Assembly: GCA_023630585.1 (NCBI GenBank)
Contig: CM042542.1
Span: 21,611,011 to 21,675,010, forward strand
Source: Cranoglanis bouderius
Taxonomy: Eukaryota; Chordata; Actinopteri; Siluriformes; Cranoglanididae
DNA: 64,000 nt
Direction: 5' to 3'
Of this stretch, positions 22,296 through 32,479 are shown piece after piece; the stretch's first letter is position 1, and each line of letters begins with the position of its first letter. The notes under the pieces were generated by a model, which was given only the letters and a program-made list of their open reading frames with translations, was not told the DNA's origin and did no database searches. Position numbers and translations under genes: made by a program.

Positions 22296-22335
22296 CCTAG
22301 TGTAGGAAAAAGAGGGAGAGAGAAAGAGAAAGGCA
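22296..22335 (-). promoter_or_regulatory. Splice acceptor for env mRNA
   Basis: In element sense a pyrimidine-rich run (TTTCTCTTTCTCTCTCCC and TTTTTCC) ends in CTACACTAG, followed by one G and the env start codon at 22293-22295. The acceptor would be between 22297 and 22296, placing the env ATG one base into the exon. This matches subgenomic env expression by splicing; the donor was not identified. Confidence 0.75.
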
Positions 22336-22413
22336 GTAGGTAAGCGGTTGATGTCCCTGGTTGGTCAGGATGGTTTCCTTGCTCTGCAGACTGTGACTGG
22401 GTTAGTTTATATT

Positions 22414-22425
22414 AGCCCCCCCTTT
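22414..22425 (-). promoter_or_regulatory. Second polypurine tract-like element at the pol end
   Basis: The twelve bases AAAGGGGGGGCT (element sense) are identical to the core of the 3' polypurine tract at 20401-20412. They lie within the last codons of pol (GGAN). A second primer site for plus-strand synthesis is possible; coincidence with coding sequence is the alternative. Confidence 0.4.
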
Positions 22426-25400
22426 CCTTTCCCTGCCAGTGGCCACATGTCTCTTTATTTGGTTTCGATGGACCCATTTGAAAATCGGGTCTTTCTGTCC
22501 CTGCCTTAGTTGGATTCTGTACGCGACTGCGGAGAGTTTGTCCACAATCTCGTGCGGTCCTGTCCAGTGGGGGAGCAGCTTCTTCGACAGTCGTTTGGAG
22601 GCTGTCTGGAGTGGCTGTGTGAAGTTGTAGTACCAGACCTTATCACCCACATTCAGTTCCTGGTGTAATGCTTTCCGGTCGTAATATGCTTTCTGGCCTT
22701 CAGCACTCCTTTGCAGTTGTTGTTGGGCAAAAGCAAATGTCGTCCTTAGGTGCCGGTGTAGCTCATCCAGGTATTGGTGTGTGGTGTAGGCTGTGACAAG
22801 GTTGGAGTCTCCTGGTTGGTACAGCAGGTGCAGCGGTAGGGTCATTTGCTGCCCAGTCATCAATTCGAAGGGAGACACGCAAGTTGATTCCTGTGGGGTG
22901 GCTCTGATGGCCATGAGTACCAGGGGAAGTTTTGCATCCCAGTCCTTTTGGTTGGCAGACACGTATTTCCTCAGCATGCTGACCACAGTTCGATTGGTTC
23001 GCTCCACTTGGCCTGAGGACATGGGGTGGTGGCTGATGTGTAGTTGAGCCTGTACACCCAGGAGCTTCCAAGTCTGCTGCATGATCTCAGCTGTAAAGTG
23101 CGTGCCCCTGTCAGAGTTGACCCTTAGCGGCAGTCCGAACCTGGAGAAGATATGGTTCATCAGTAGGTATGCATAGTCTGGGCAGTGTCGTTGGGTGCTG
23201 GAAGACACTCTACCCACTTGGTGAATTGGCATACTACTGTGAGGAAGTACTTGTTGCCCCTTGTTGACCTGGGCAGAGGTCCCACCCAGTCTATTTGGAG
23301 GTCTGACCATGGGAACGTGACTCCTCTGCGTTGCAGTGGGTCTCTGTGGTTTGGGTTTGCTGGATCGAATTGGCAGCAAACCAGGCACCCTCTGACGTAC
23401 TCTGCCACGTCTTGCTGCATACCGGGCCAGTATGCCACTTGCTTCAGTGTGTCGTAAGTGGCTCTGGTGCCGTGATGTCCACCACATGGTGCGTCATGGG
23501 CATACATTAACATGACCCCCCTTTGGCCCTGTGGCACCACGAGCCTTGGCGCTGTGAGATCGTCAGGGACATACCACAGAATGTTGTCCATCACACGCAG
23601 CATGTCTTTGATCTCATGCAGCCGTCTGAGGGAAGGGGCAGCCGTAAGGTCAGACGGTGTGATCGGGTGGTTGGAGGGGTCAGAGAGGTGGTGCAGCATA
23701 GCTTGGATGGAGGTGTCTGAGGCTTGAAGATCAGCTATGTCATTGTTAGAGATTTGTGGTGCCAGCGAAAGTGGCTGCGAGGCTTGTGGTGTTGCAGGAA
23801 GGGTTCGCTTGCTGCGGGTTATTGCTGCCACATACAAGATGGGTGGCTGAGCTGGAGGTGACCATAGGTCTCCATGTAATGCACCCATTTTGGCAAGGGC
23901 ATCAGTTTGGTCATTCAGGTCTTTATCCAGGCCTGGTTGTTTTGAGTGTCCTTTCACCTTTTTTCAATAGATGATCATGTCATGTGTTTTTGTGATGTCC
24001 TCACACGCTTGGAACAGGTGTTGGTGTTTGACCGGCTTGTTGTTTGCCATCTTGAACCCATTTTGTTTCCAGCCCAAAAGATGGCATGTGAAACTGAGTC
24101 TTGCATAGTTGGAGTCTGTGCAAATGAGGAGTTCTCTGATGTTATGGGCTGCAGCGATCTGAAGGGTTATCAGGATGGCTGCTACCTCAGCATACTGTGA
24201 TGACTGAGGGCCCAACTGGAAATGTTGCGGTGGACAGGGGTGGTTGTTTAGCCATAGCACTCCTGCGCCGGCTTTTAAGGTGCCTTCGTGGTTGTAGGAA
24301 CACCCATCGACGTAGGCAGTAGGCATCCCTTGGCACACCTTCTCCTCAAAGTACCTGTGACAGGTTGGTTGTTGTTGCTGGGGTCCCTCTGCGTCCAGTG
24401 TTGCAGCAGGTGTGTCATCCGAGCAGTTTTGACATGCAGCCAAGCCGTTGCCCAGCGCAGACTTGTGATTCTGGGCATATCGTGCCTCAACGTTGCACCC
24501 CTGGAGGGCCATCAACCACATGGCTATGCGTGAATTGGTGACCACGCCATCTCGGATGCGTTGGCTGTTGAGAAACATTACAGGCTGGTGGCAAGTTTCT
24601 ATGATGACCTTTTGTGCTCCGATGTAGTTGGAGAAACGTTGTATGGCCCATACAGTGCAGAGCAGCGCCTTTTCACAGTCCGAGTATTTAGTCTCCGGTG
24701 GAAGGAGTGTCTTGCTGGCATATGCAACCACTCTTTTGTCCTGGTCATGCTTTTGGTAAAGACCCGCACTGGACAGTGGTTGGAGAATCCAGCTTCCAAA
24801 TAAAACTCTTTTTGTGGTTCAGGGTAAGCCAGGCATGGAGCTGTGCACAAATGTCCTTTAAGTTCTTTTATGGCATTCGCTTGAGCCTCTGTCCAGGCGA
24901 ATGGGCAGTCCTTTTTGAGAAGCATAGTTAATGGTCGTTCAATGTCCGAGTAGTTCTCGATGAACTGTCGTCAGTAGTTGCACACGCCTAGAAAACTCCG
25001 CAGCTCTGTGACATTAGTGGGAGGCTTGATGTTCTGGATGGCCTGGATGCGGCTGGTCTGAGGTTCAATGCCCCATGATCCGATGAGTAGGCCCACATAG
25101 TTGACTTTGGTTCGGCACCACTGTCCTTTGTGGAGGGCGATCTTGGCACCGGCAGTGGTTAGTTGGTCCAGTACATAGTCTATTTCTCTCAGGTGATCAG
25201 TCACCGTTGTGCTTTTCATGAGAACATCGTCTACGTAGATGAGGTTGCCTCTCATTCTGGCGTCCGGGCATGCTTTGTTCAAGAAGATGTTGAAGTCCAC
25301 TGGTGAGTTGGCATAGCCAAATGGGCACCTTGTGAACGTGTACTGTCGGTTGCCAAAAGTAAAGGCCAGCTTGTGTTGGTCGTCTGGGTGTACAGGTATA

Positions 25401-26955
25401 GTCCAGAATCCTGAGGCCACGTCAAGTGTAGAGAAAATGGTGGCTCCCTGTATTCTGGGTATTTCCTGCTCCAGCTGGGTCATGGGCCATCGTGACAGTG
25501 GCACCTGCTGGTTCAGCTTCCTGTAGTCAATGGTGGGTCGCCACTTCCCGTTTGGCTTAAGGACGGGCCAGATGGGAGCAGAATAGGTGCAGTTGCATGG
25601 GCGGATGACACCTTTCTCAAGCATGGAATCGATAATCTCCTGCACGGGTTCGTGTGAGGCGATTGGAATCTTGTACTGCTTGACGAAAGTGGGAGGAGCA
25701 TTTAGGTGCGTCGGGATGCGCACCGTATGGAGGCCCGTGAGGCCACAGTCCAGAGAGTCTTTTGCGAATGACGCTTTAAACTTGTACAAGACCTGTCTGA
25801 GTTTTTGACGGTCTGTATCGTTTTGTATGGCGTCTGCATCCTTCAGAATTTGCTGGACTTGTGTCTCAAATTCTGGATAGGGCTCCTCTGTGCTAGTGTC
25901 TCTTGTCTTGTTAGCAGCCAGAGGGGCAGTATTCTCATCAGTCTCACAGGCCGGCTGGTTGGAGACTGTGTAGACTGCAAGGTATTGGTCCTTTGTTAAC
26001 TCCGTTCTGTGTGCTACTCCTGTGGTTACTGGCATGACTGAGGTGATGGAGACAAGCTTGAAGGGGGCTGTCAACACTGTGTCATCCGAGCTCCCTTCTG
26101 GGACCATAGGAGCTGGAATTGGCCCAATGATTGGTAAACTCAGTTCAAAGTCATGAAAGTCGGTGCTCACTAGCCACCCCAGGCGGTAGGCCTTGGGAAT
26201 TCTAATGTCCATTGCTGTGCAGTTGTTGAACAGAATGTAAACTGCATGGGATGACACTTCAGTGAGGGGTGTGGCTTCCAAAGTAAGTCCCAGTTCCAAG
26301 CATTCAGGTGAAGGCTGGAAGAAGCCCAGCGTGTGGTTTAGTGTTTGACCACATCGTAGGTTGAGCCGAACAGTGACCCCTTTGGTGTAAGCTGGGACTA
26401 CGGTGTCCTGTTCACTGACCAGGGTGCAGACTTCTGGAATGGTCTGCCCTGACATGAGGTTCTCATGGTTGACAGGAACAACAGGGGGCTGTGAGATCAT
26501 TGGGGCCCACACCACCTCATTTATAAAGTCCACATGAGCCCTAAGATGAATCAGGATGTCTGCTCCGAGGTAAACATCATGTGGTGGGTCTGGTAAGACC
26601 AGAAAGTAATGGGTTATGCGCCGACTGTTCCATTTCACGTTCAATGCACAGATCCCCTTTGCAGTTGTCATCGTTGACAGACAGGGGTTCCAGGGAAAGC
26701 GGGTGCGTTTGTTGGCAATCGGAAGGTTGGGTATGCCCTTAAGGAGGGTATTAAACAGCGTGAGGCTGATGGCTGAGTTGTCTGCCCATAATGCCAATAC
26801 GATGTCTGTGGTTTTCACATCATTTAGTTGCAGGCCGGTCGTGACCTTGGGGCAAAAGGACTCTTTGTTGTCTCTTTGTTGAGTCCAAGAGTACAGAGTA
26901 GTGGACTTGAACTTTGCCCTGGTGCTAACCTCATGTTCCCGCGGTTGCCTGTGGG

Positions 26956-27025
26956 ATTTCCCGTGACCTCCGTGACCTCTGTGACCGTGGGATTTCCCAT
27001 GACCTCTGTGACCTGAGGATTTCCC
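26956..27025 (-). promoter_or_regulatory. Candidate -1 frameshift sites pro to pol, three copies
   Basis: In the pro frame the heptamer G GGA AAT occurs three times, at 27019-27025, 26992-26998 and 26956-26962. All three lie within the 229-base overlap of the pro and pol frames. The pattern fits X XXY YYZ, and pol is in the -1 frame. The copies come from a minisatellite of GTCACAGAG and GGGAAATCC units. No stimulatory pseudoknot was verified. Confidence 0.5.
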
Positions 27026-27893
27026 GTGACCTCTGTGACCTGGTAGTCTGGCTCAGGTGACCTGTGTGACTGGAGAGGCAGAGGTTCTCGAACTTGAGCC
27101 CAGATTTTTAACTCTCTGAAGTCCAATAAGGGGTCAAAGCAGTCTAGGAGATCTTTTCCCACAAGAAGGGGATAAGTGTCCATTGGTGAGATGTACACGG
27201 GGTGCACCAGGCTCATAGGACCGATGGTTAGGTGAATAGGTGCTATCTGCTCAAGCTGTACCTCATTTTGGCTGTATGATTGTACATTCAGCTCGCACCT
27301 TTGTGATGTTAAAGTCCAATTGTGTCTCTTAGTTTCAACTCTGAGTCTGTCAAAGAGTTTGGATGACATCAGAGTGAGGTCTGCTCCCGTATCCACCAGG
27401 GCTTCCAGTTCAACTGCATGTTCCAGCATAATAGCTAGGTAGAGTTTCCGGGCCACTCCCTTTTCAATCAGATTTCCCAGGAGCCTTGGCACCAGGGCTT
27501 GTGTAGTGACTGATAGGCAGTTGGGGCTGGTGTCAGGTGATGCGTTGGAGAGGCAGACAACTAAAACAGCACTTTCTGGTACCCTGGAGTCTTGGTCAGC
27601 AGTGTGAAGCAGTGGGTCAGTTTGCTCTGGGTGCGCAGCCATCAGCGGGGGTAAGTGGGTGATGCTGTCACTTGGTGATGTCTCAGTTTCTTCTGTTTTT
27701 AGTGGCTGATCAGCGGGTGTCTGTGTTGTTGGCTCAGTCGGAGGCCCTCTAGAGAGGTTGGTTTCAGGCCTGGCTCTTAGTCACAAGGGGTCTGGCTTGT
27801 CTCTCTCATTTAATTTGCGAGCTTTATTCTGGATGATCTCCTTCAGCATTCTCAGGATCTCTGCAGACTCAGACGTAGCCATGTCATCCTGCT

Positions 27894-29594
27894 TTAGTGA
27901 AGGTTCGGACTTAGGCTTGTCTGGGTTAGGTTCCCGGGCTGATGAGGGTCGGCCGTTTCTAGGCCATCGGCGGGGTTCCCATTTGGGTTGTTAGCTGGAC
28001 GTGGCTGGTCCCGGAATTTTTCAGGGCATCCAGTCTGGTGTTTGGGATGTGCACCACCTCGGTTGTAGTGCTCTCTGCTGGCTGGTAGCGGTCCTCTCTC
28101 TCTGTAAAAGGGTCGGTCACTGTAGTGTGTTTGTGCACCCTCTAGGGCCAGTTCTGAGCAGTGATCAGAGACAGGGTAAATAGTTGGATTTTTCACAGGC
28201 TTTTCGGAGGCGGCCTTCTGCTTAGTGTAGGCCTTGTGGGCCAGGTCCCGCAGCTGTTGAGTGGACATGCTGTGCGGGCAGGCTAGGACTCCTAGGTGAT
28301 GGTTCACTGTAGGATGCAGATTTCGGAGGAACAGAGTCCTGAAGTTGATGTCCTCCTCCATTCCTGGCTCGTTCCGTGCCCCGAAGTAGGCCCGCCAGAG
28401 TCTGTGGTAATAGGCCTGTGGGGTTTCGAGCCGGCTCTGTCTTAAGTCCATAGCTGCAATAATCCCTTGATCTGATTCAGGGTCAGAGTACTCCTTAATC
28501 AGCGCCTGTCGTAGTTCTTGGTAATCCGATCTGACAGTCTCTGGTTGTCGATCTAAGAAGCTCTGCACATCACGACTGGACGTAATCCTGATCAAGTATA
28601 ATCTGTCCCACATAGTCACATTGTTTAAAGTCTGTAAAAGAAAGTCTATGTCTTGTAGATAGGCATGAATGTCGTGGTCTCCTGCCGGGTTTAGAGTGAA
28701 CGCAGGAACGTTCCTGGCCAGCTTGTCCAGTTCTTTGTGAGCTATGCCTTGACTGGTGGCAAGAATGCTCTGGAAAGGCTTCCACCCCCTTGTGGCTGAT
28801 GGGGGTTCTTGATGGTCGCTTGGTGACTTCTTGAGCAGTGGGCTTTCACCCCCCTTTCGAGCTAGGAGCTCGTGGCCGGGAGGCCTCAGCTCACTGGTCA
28901 TGGGAAAACTCCGTGGTGAGCGTTTCCCTTATCTGGTCACTCTGGAGCGAGTAGGAATATTTCAATTCTTGGCGAACAGTGTCAAGTTCATCTTTGAGAG
29001 AGTCTTTTTCATGTACTAAGGTCTCGATTTCAGTTCAGGCTATCAGCAGGTGGTTCTCACATGCCTTGAGCTTAGCGTTCCTTTCCTCCAGTTCTCTCCC
29101 TGCTTTGATCAGGAGAATGTCACCTTGTTGGATTTTCTTGTTCAGTTCATCTCTGTTTTTTCTCTCCAGCTGCCCTCTTTGCTCTGTTTCTGCTTGAAAG
29201 TCTTGCAGGGCTATTTGGAGTTTCTCCACTTCCTCTTGTAGCTCGGAATCCGTTCCACGCTGGTCCGCGAATTCGGGGGATGGCTGAACCAGGCCTCTTC
29301 GACTTGAAACTGGAGCGTCGTTACTGTTTGCTCCAGGTTGATGTTGCTCTTCTCGCTGCATCATGCCTGGATGAGGAGGTTGTGAGCGAGGCTTCCGATG
29401 ATCTTGGCCCAGTCCTTGTAGCTGTAGGTCTGGGTGGGATCATGTGCCATCAGCCTGCCTACTTCCTCATCCAGCTGCTCCCTGCTTAAGTGCTGCCGGT
29501 CGGTAGCTGCTTTGGGCAGGAACGTAGTCGTCATGGTAGTCAGCCAGGTCTCAAGGTTGTACCAATGGGCAGTGGGGCTGCTTGCTCGGGACAT
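27894..29594 (-). pseudogene. Retroviral gag, broken
   Basis: The frame starts at the ATG at 29592-29594 and ends at 27894. The N-terminal segment (29361-29594) is followed by a coiled-coil region rich in E, K, L and Q (about 28960-29270). A larger capsid-like region (27894-28901) contains YLQDIDFLLQTLNNV and FRTLFLRNLHPTVNHHLG. No CCHC nucleocapsid knuckle is visible; the C-terminus is merely basic and proline-rich. Damage: a frameshift near 29362, a TGA at 29035-29037 and a compensating frameshift near 28905. I recognise it by order and composition rather than strong motifs. Confidence 0.75.
27981..27987 (-). promoter_or_regulatory. Candidate -1 frameshift site gag to pro
   Basis: In the gag frame the heptamer C CCA AAT occurs here, three bases downstream of the stop (27991-27993) that opens the pro frame. 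It lies 85 bases before the gag stop. Slippage by -1 would enter the pro frame. It fits X XXY YYZ, but downstream structure is not verified. Confidence 0.45.
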
Positions 29595-31447
29595 GGCAAC
29601 TGTTAACGAGAGAAGAACAACACAGACGCCAATGCAAGTCCACGCAAATTAGCTAGTCGCAATCGTACTTAATTAGGTACGTGGTGAGTCTCAATTTGGC
29701 TAACTGGTACAGCCAGTTAGTGGTATGTAGGCCAGACACTTATTGTCTTTGGCCGTAAGTGGCCGGGAAGGGCCAAATGGTGTGGGTACGTGCCAGATCT
29801 GAATTAGAAGATTTGGACAGACGGTAGCCTAGTGGGTCATCTAATGACACTGGCTGCCTGGGTCATAAAATCTAGGGTTTTAGCCTTTTCCTTGCTGGTT
29901 CCCGTAGGCTTATGCCTTTAGGTGAGCTTGAAGAAACAAGTCATAACCAAACAACAGCTAAGCAGAACAAATAAAATTGAACTAATTAAAGGAAAACAAA
30001 GAGAAGGGGGGGGGGGTAAGGAGAAAGCCTTCTCTATCTGTGGAAGTCCTATGAATAGAAAGATGCCAATGGCTACCACAAAAGTTAGAATTCAAATCTT
30101 ACTTCGGCTTGGTTTTAGTTCACACTAAGTAAGCATGCACAGTAAGGAATTCTTTAAATGGAACAGTGTTATCAATTGGGAGAGACGAATAAAAAAAGAA
30201 TCAAAATATAAGTAAAATGACAAAATGAAAGAAGAGAAGAGAAGGAAAAGAGAAAAGAGAAGGGAGAAAAAAAATGAAAAATGAATAAATAAAAATAAAT
30301 AATAAACAAAAATTAAAAATAATAATGAGAAAAAAAATTAATAATTAAAATAAAAACTAATAGTGCTAATAAAGAAAAATAAAGTGGTGAGAGAAATAAA
30401 ATGTAAAACAGCCAATAAAAGAAAAAGAGTAATAAAACAAACAAACCGAAAAGAAAGAGAAAATTTGAGAACACTAATCCTACTAGAGTAGGATAGCTAG
30501 AAAGGACAGAGAGGCTGAGACAAAGAACAGTGAATGCAGAAACGAGAATAGCATAGACCTAACAGAGAAGGCCCACAAGTTGGCGGCAGTGGCCAACACA
30601 ATAGTGAGTTAAAAAGGGGGGTTGGTTTTACCGCGGTTAGCCCTCAAGCTGGTGGCCCTCTGGTGTTCAGTCAGAGGTACTGCAACCTGCCCTAACTCAG
30701 ACGTGAAGTGAAATCGGCGCGCGTTCCCTAGGGGACGGCTTTAATGGCGATTTCATGTGTTATCACGAGAATGGAGAACTTTTTAGATCTCAGGGATCCT
30801 TTTGTGCTGTTTATGCACAAGAAATGTGGGCAGGATTTCTTCGCTGCCATGCAAATAAAATCACAACGGGATTTCTTCGCCATTGTTTGAATTTACACTT
30901 GATCAGAGTGTCAGGCTCTTTGTTTATATATCAATCACCGTTTGAGGCTGATTTCTACATGCAGTGCGTCTTACGGTTAGCTACGCCGGTTTAGCTCTGC
31001 CAGAAGAGACTTATTGCCTGTCGAATTAACATTGGTCCAACGCAATGCATCGAGTCTAGCAATATAATAAGGCCTTCTAGAAAGTTAAGAGGAACATCGC
31101 TCAAATCAATCTTTACTGCACTGGAAGAAGGTTTCTTCGTTCTTACCAGGCGATTACACAATTAAAAATGTGCTGTATTGCGATTTCATCGTCTTCAGAC
31201 ACAAGTTTAAAGTTATGAATTGCAGTTTTAACTTTAAGCACTTAACCGCGGCTAAATTTGTCAGACAAATATATAGCGCTGTTAACGTGCTGAACTGAAA
31301 ATCAACTTAGAGCCTTTCAGTTATCAGTGGAGTGAGCTCGGGATGCTCACTCGCTGAGCGCGTGAAATCCGGATTTAAGAATGAAACGAACAAAGGCGCG
31401 CCGGATTCGAAGCGCATTCACTCATGAAACAAGGTTTTTAAAACATG
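29595..31447 (-). other. Retroviral leader (untranslated)
   Basis: About 1.85 kb between the primer-binding site and gag, without a credible long coding frame. It includes a very A/G-rich tract (about 30170-30470 on the plus strand). Parts close to the LTR are similar to the leader of the related provirus at 39040-39240. The packaging signal and splice donor must lie here but were not identified. Confidence 0.6.
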
Positions 31448-31465
31448 CCCGCACAATCTCCACCA
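31448..31465 (-). promoter_or_regulatory. Primer-binding site
   Basis: In element sense TGGTGGAGATTGTGCGGG starts five bases after the LTR end CGCTACA. It begins with the TGG expected from pairing with a tRNA CCA end. The first nine bases are conserved at the same relative place in the related provirus (about 39053). I could not match it to a specific tRNA. Confidence 0.55.
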
Positions 31466-31470
31466 TAAAA

Positions 31471-32235
31471 TGTAGCGAATCTAGCTCAAATGGGTGAAAT
31501 ATATCTATAGCTCTAATCGAAGCGTGTTCTGATTAAGTATGGATATAAATCGACCATGAAAGGGAATGTTATATTAATTACTGTAACCTAGCTTTAGAAT
31601 TAAATGCGAAGCAGCTTGATCCGTTTGTCCACCAAACTTACCAGGGCAATCTTCGTATTACTCTAAAAGAATAAATTATTCTTCTGTCCACGAAGCATAG
31701 TTTATTCTAAGTTAACAGAAAGACAGCGCGTAGCGAAGAGCAACGTTAAAAGTGAACCTTGTCATGAGTAAACACAGACAATCCAGCGGGGTAACCATGG
31801 ATTTTAATAACTACATAAAAACTACTGATATACACAACTAGGTACAAACAAATAATACATATATACAGGGTAAGTGAAAGGAACAAAAGGAAAAGTGATG
31901 AAAGTAACAATGGCAGAACACACAACAGTTTAACCTCGAGAATCAGCAAATGAATTCGAATTCACCTTTTAACAAAGGTGGCTCTGACTTAAAGGACACC
32001 TCTATAGATCGATTGGAATTATACTTGCGTTAATTTTATGCCGTGCACGAGGGTCCTTGGTTCGTAGATTTAGCGAGGAGTTTGCTGAATCTTCCGCGTC
32101 GGTAGAGTAGGGGTGAACGGAGTTGGGTCTCGCCAAAGGATAAAGAATATGGTAATTGCCACGTGGTTTAACGAGACAAAGGAGAGTCCGGAGGAATGCC
32201 GGAAACGGAAGGCGGAAGAAAGCAAGTCCGTGAGA
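31471..32235 (-). repeat. 5' LTR, truncated by LINE B
   Basis: Matches the last ~765 bases of the complete LTR at 18600. It stops at 32235 exactly where the other LTR enters its (GA)n microsatellite. The promoter half of this LTR is missing and does not resume beyond the LINE at 37.7 kb, so this provirus lacks its own 5' promoter. Confidence 0.9.
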
Positions 32236-32479
32236 CTTTTGACTTTTAAGGTCTCTTTTTATTTACTCAATACAAAACCAGAGACCTATATTTTTATGGG
32301 AAACATAAATACAAATGTAGATCTCATCGTAAAATGTGTATAAATTTAAATGGGAAAATTGAAATAAATAAATAAGAGAAATAAACACAATATAAATAGA
32401 ATTTAAATGAAAAATAAAACATAAAACATAAAACATAAAATATAGTTCCATAATACCATCAAAGTAGAAAAACAGCACT

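Larger units (their letters stand above)
22402..27052 (-). pseudogene. Retroviral pol: PR-like domain, RT, double RNase H, integrase; broken
   Basis: The pol frame opens at 27052 and overlaps pro. It begins with a second retropepsin-like domain without a DTG motif (about 26840-26530). RT follows, with YRKLN, LDVASGFW and the catalytic YVDD (about 25215-25260). The first RNase H (about 24925-24370) has lost catalytic residues. The second (about 24320-23900) keeps YVDGCS, an EVAA glutamate and a TDSN aspartate. Integrase has an HHCC finger (about 23500-23390), then D, D and E spaced D-35-E (about 23300, 23118 and 23010) and a C-terminal GPxE-type module. Stops: TGA 24971-24973 and 23964-23966. 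Frameshifts near 24780 and 23170. The frame closes at 22402, 107 bases before env. Confidence 0.9.
26824..27990 (-). pseudogene. Retroviral pro (retropepsin)
   Basis: The frame opens at 27990 inside gag and closes at 26824 inside pol. It contains a retropepsin with the catalytic LVDTGADLTLMS (about 27370-27400) and the second-half motif LLVGKDLLDCFDPLLDF (about 27125-27180), so the enzyme core looks complete. A C-terminal stretch is a short tandem repeat encoding VTEVTGNP-like units. The protease would mature the Gag and Pol polyproteins as a dimer. One in-frame TGA at 27781-27783 lies upstream of the protease domain. The frame is -1 relative to gag. Confidence 0.85.
18600..32235 (-). mobile_element. 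Endogenous retrovirus (gag-pro-pol-env) with LTRs
   Basis: A minus-strand provirus of about 13.6 kb. Order in its own sense: partial 5' LTR (31471-32235, cut by a LINE), primer-binding site, long leader, gag, pro, pol, env, polypurine tract, complete 3' LTR (18600-20401). The LTRs have TG...CA ends with a short inverted TGTARCG terminus. Gag, pro and pol are in three frames; env has its own splice acceptor. At least six in-frame stops and about five frameshifts disable it. The RT, double RNase H and integrase make it retroviral rather than a simple gypsy element, while the absence of a Gag CCHC knuckle and the Env type are unusual. Closest known group is uncertain; a lokiretrovirus-like lineage is a candidate. 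Confidence 0.88.

Noticed and set aside
27781..27783. TGA in pro as a programmed readthrough codon
   Set aside because: Three other TGA stops occur at unrelated places in gag and pol, so decay is the simpler explanation.
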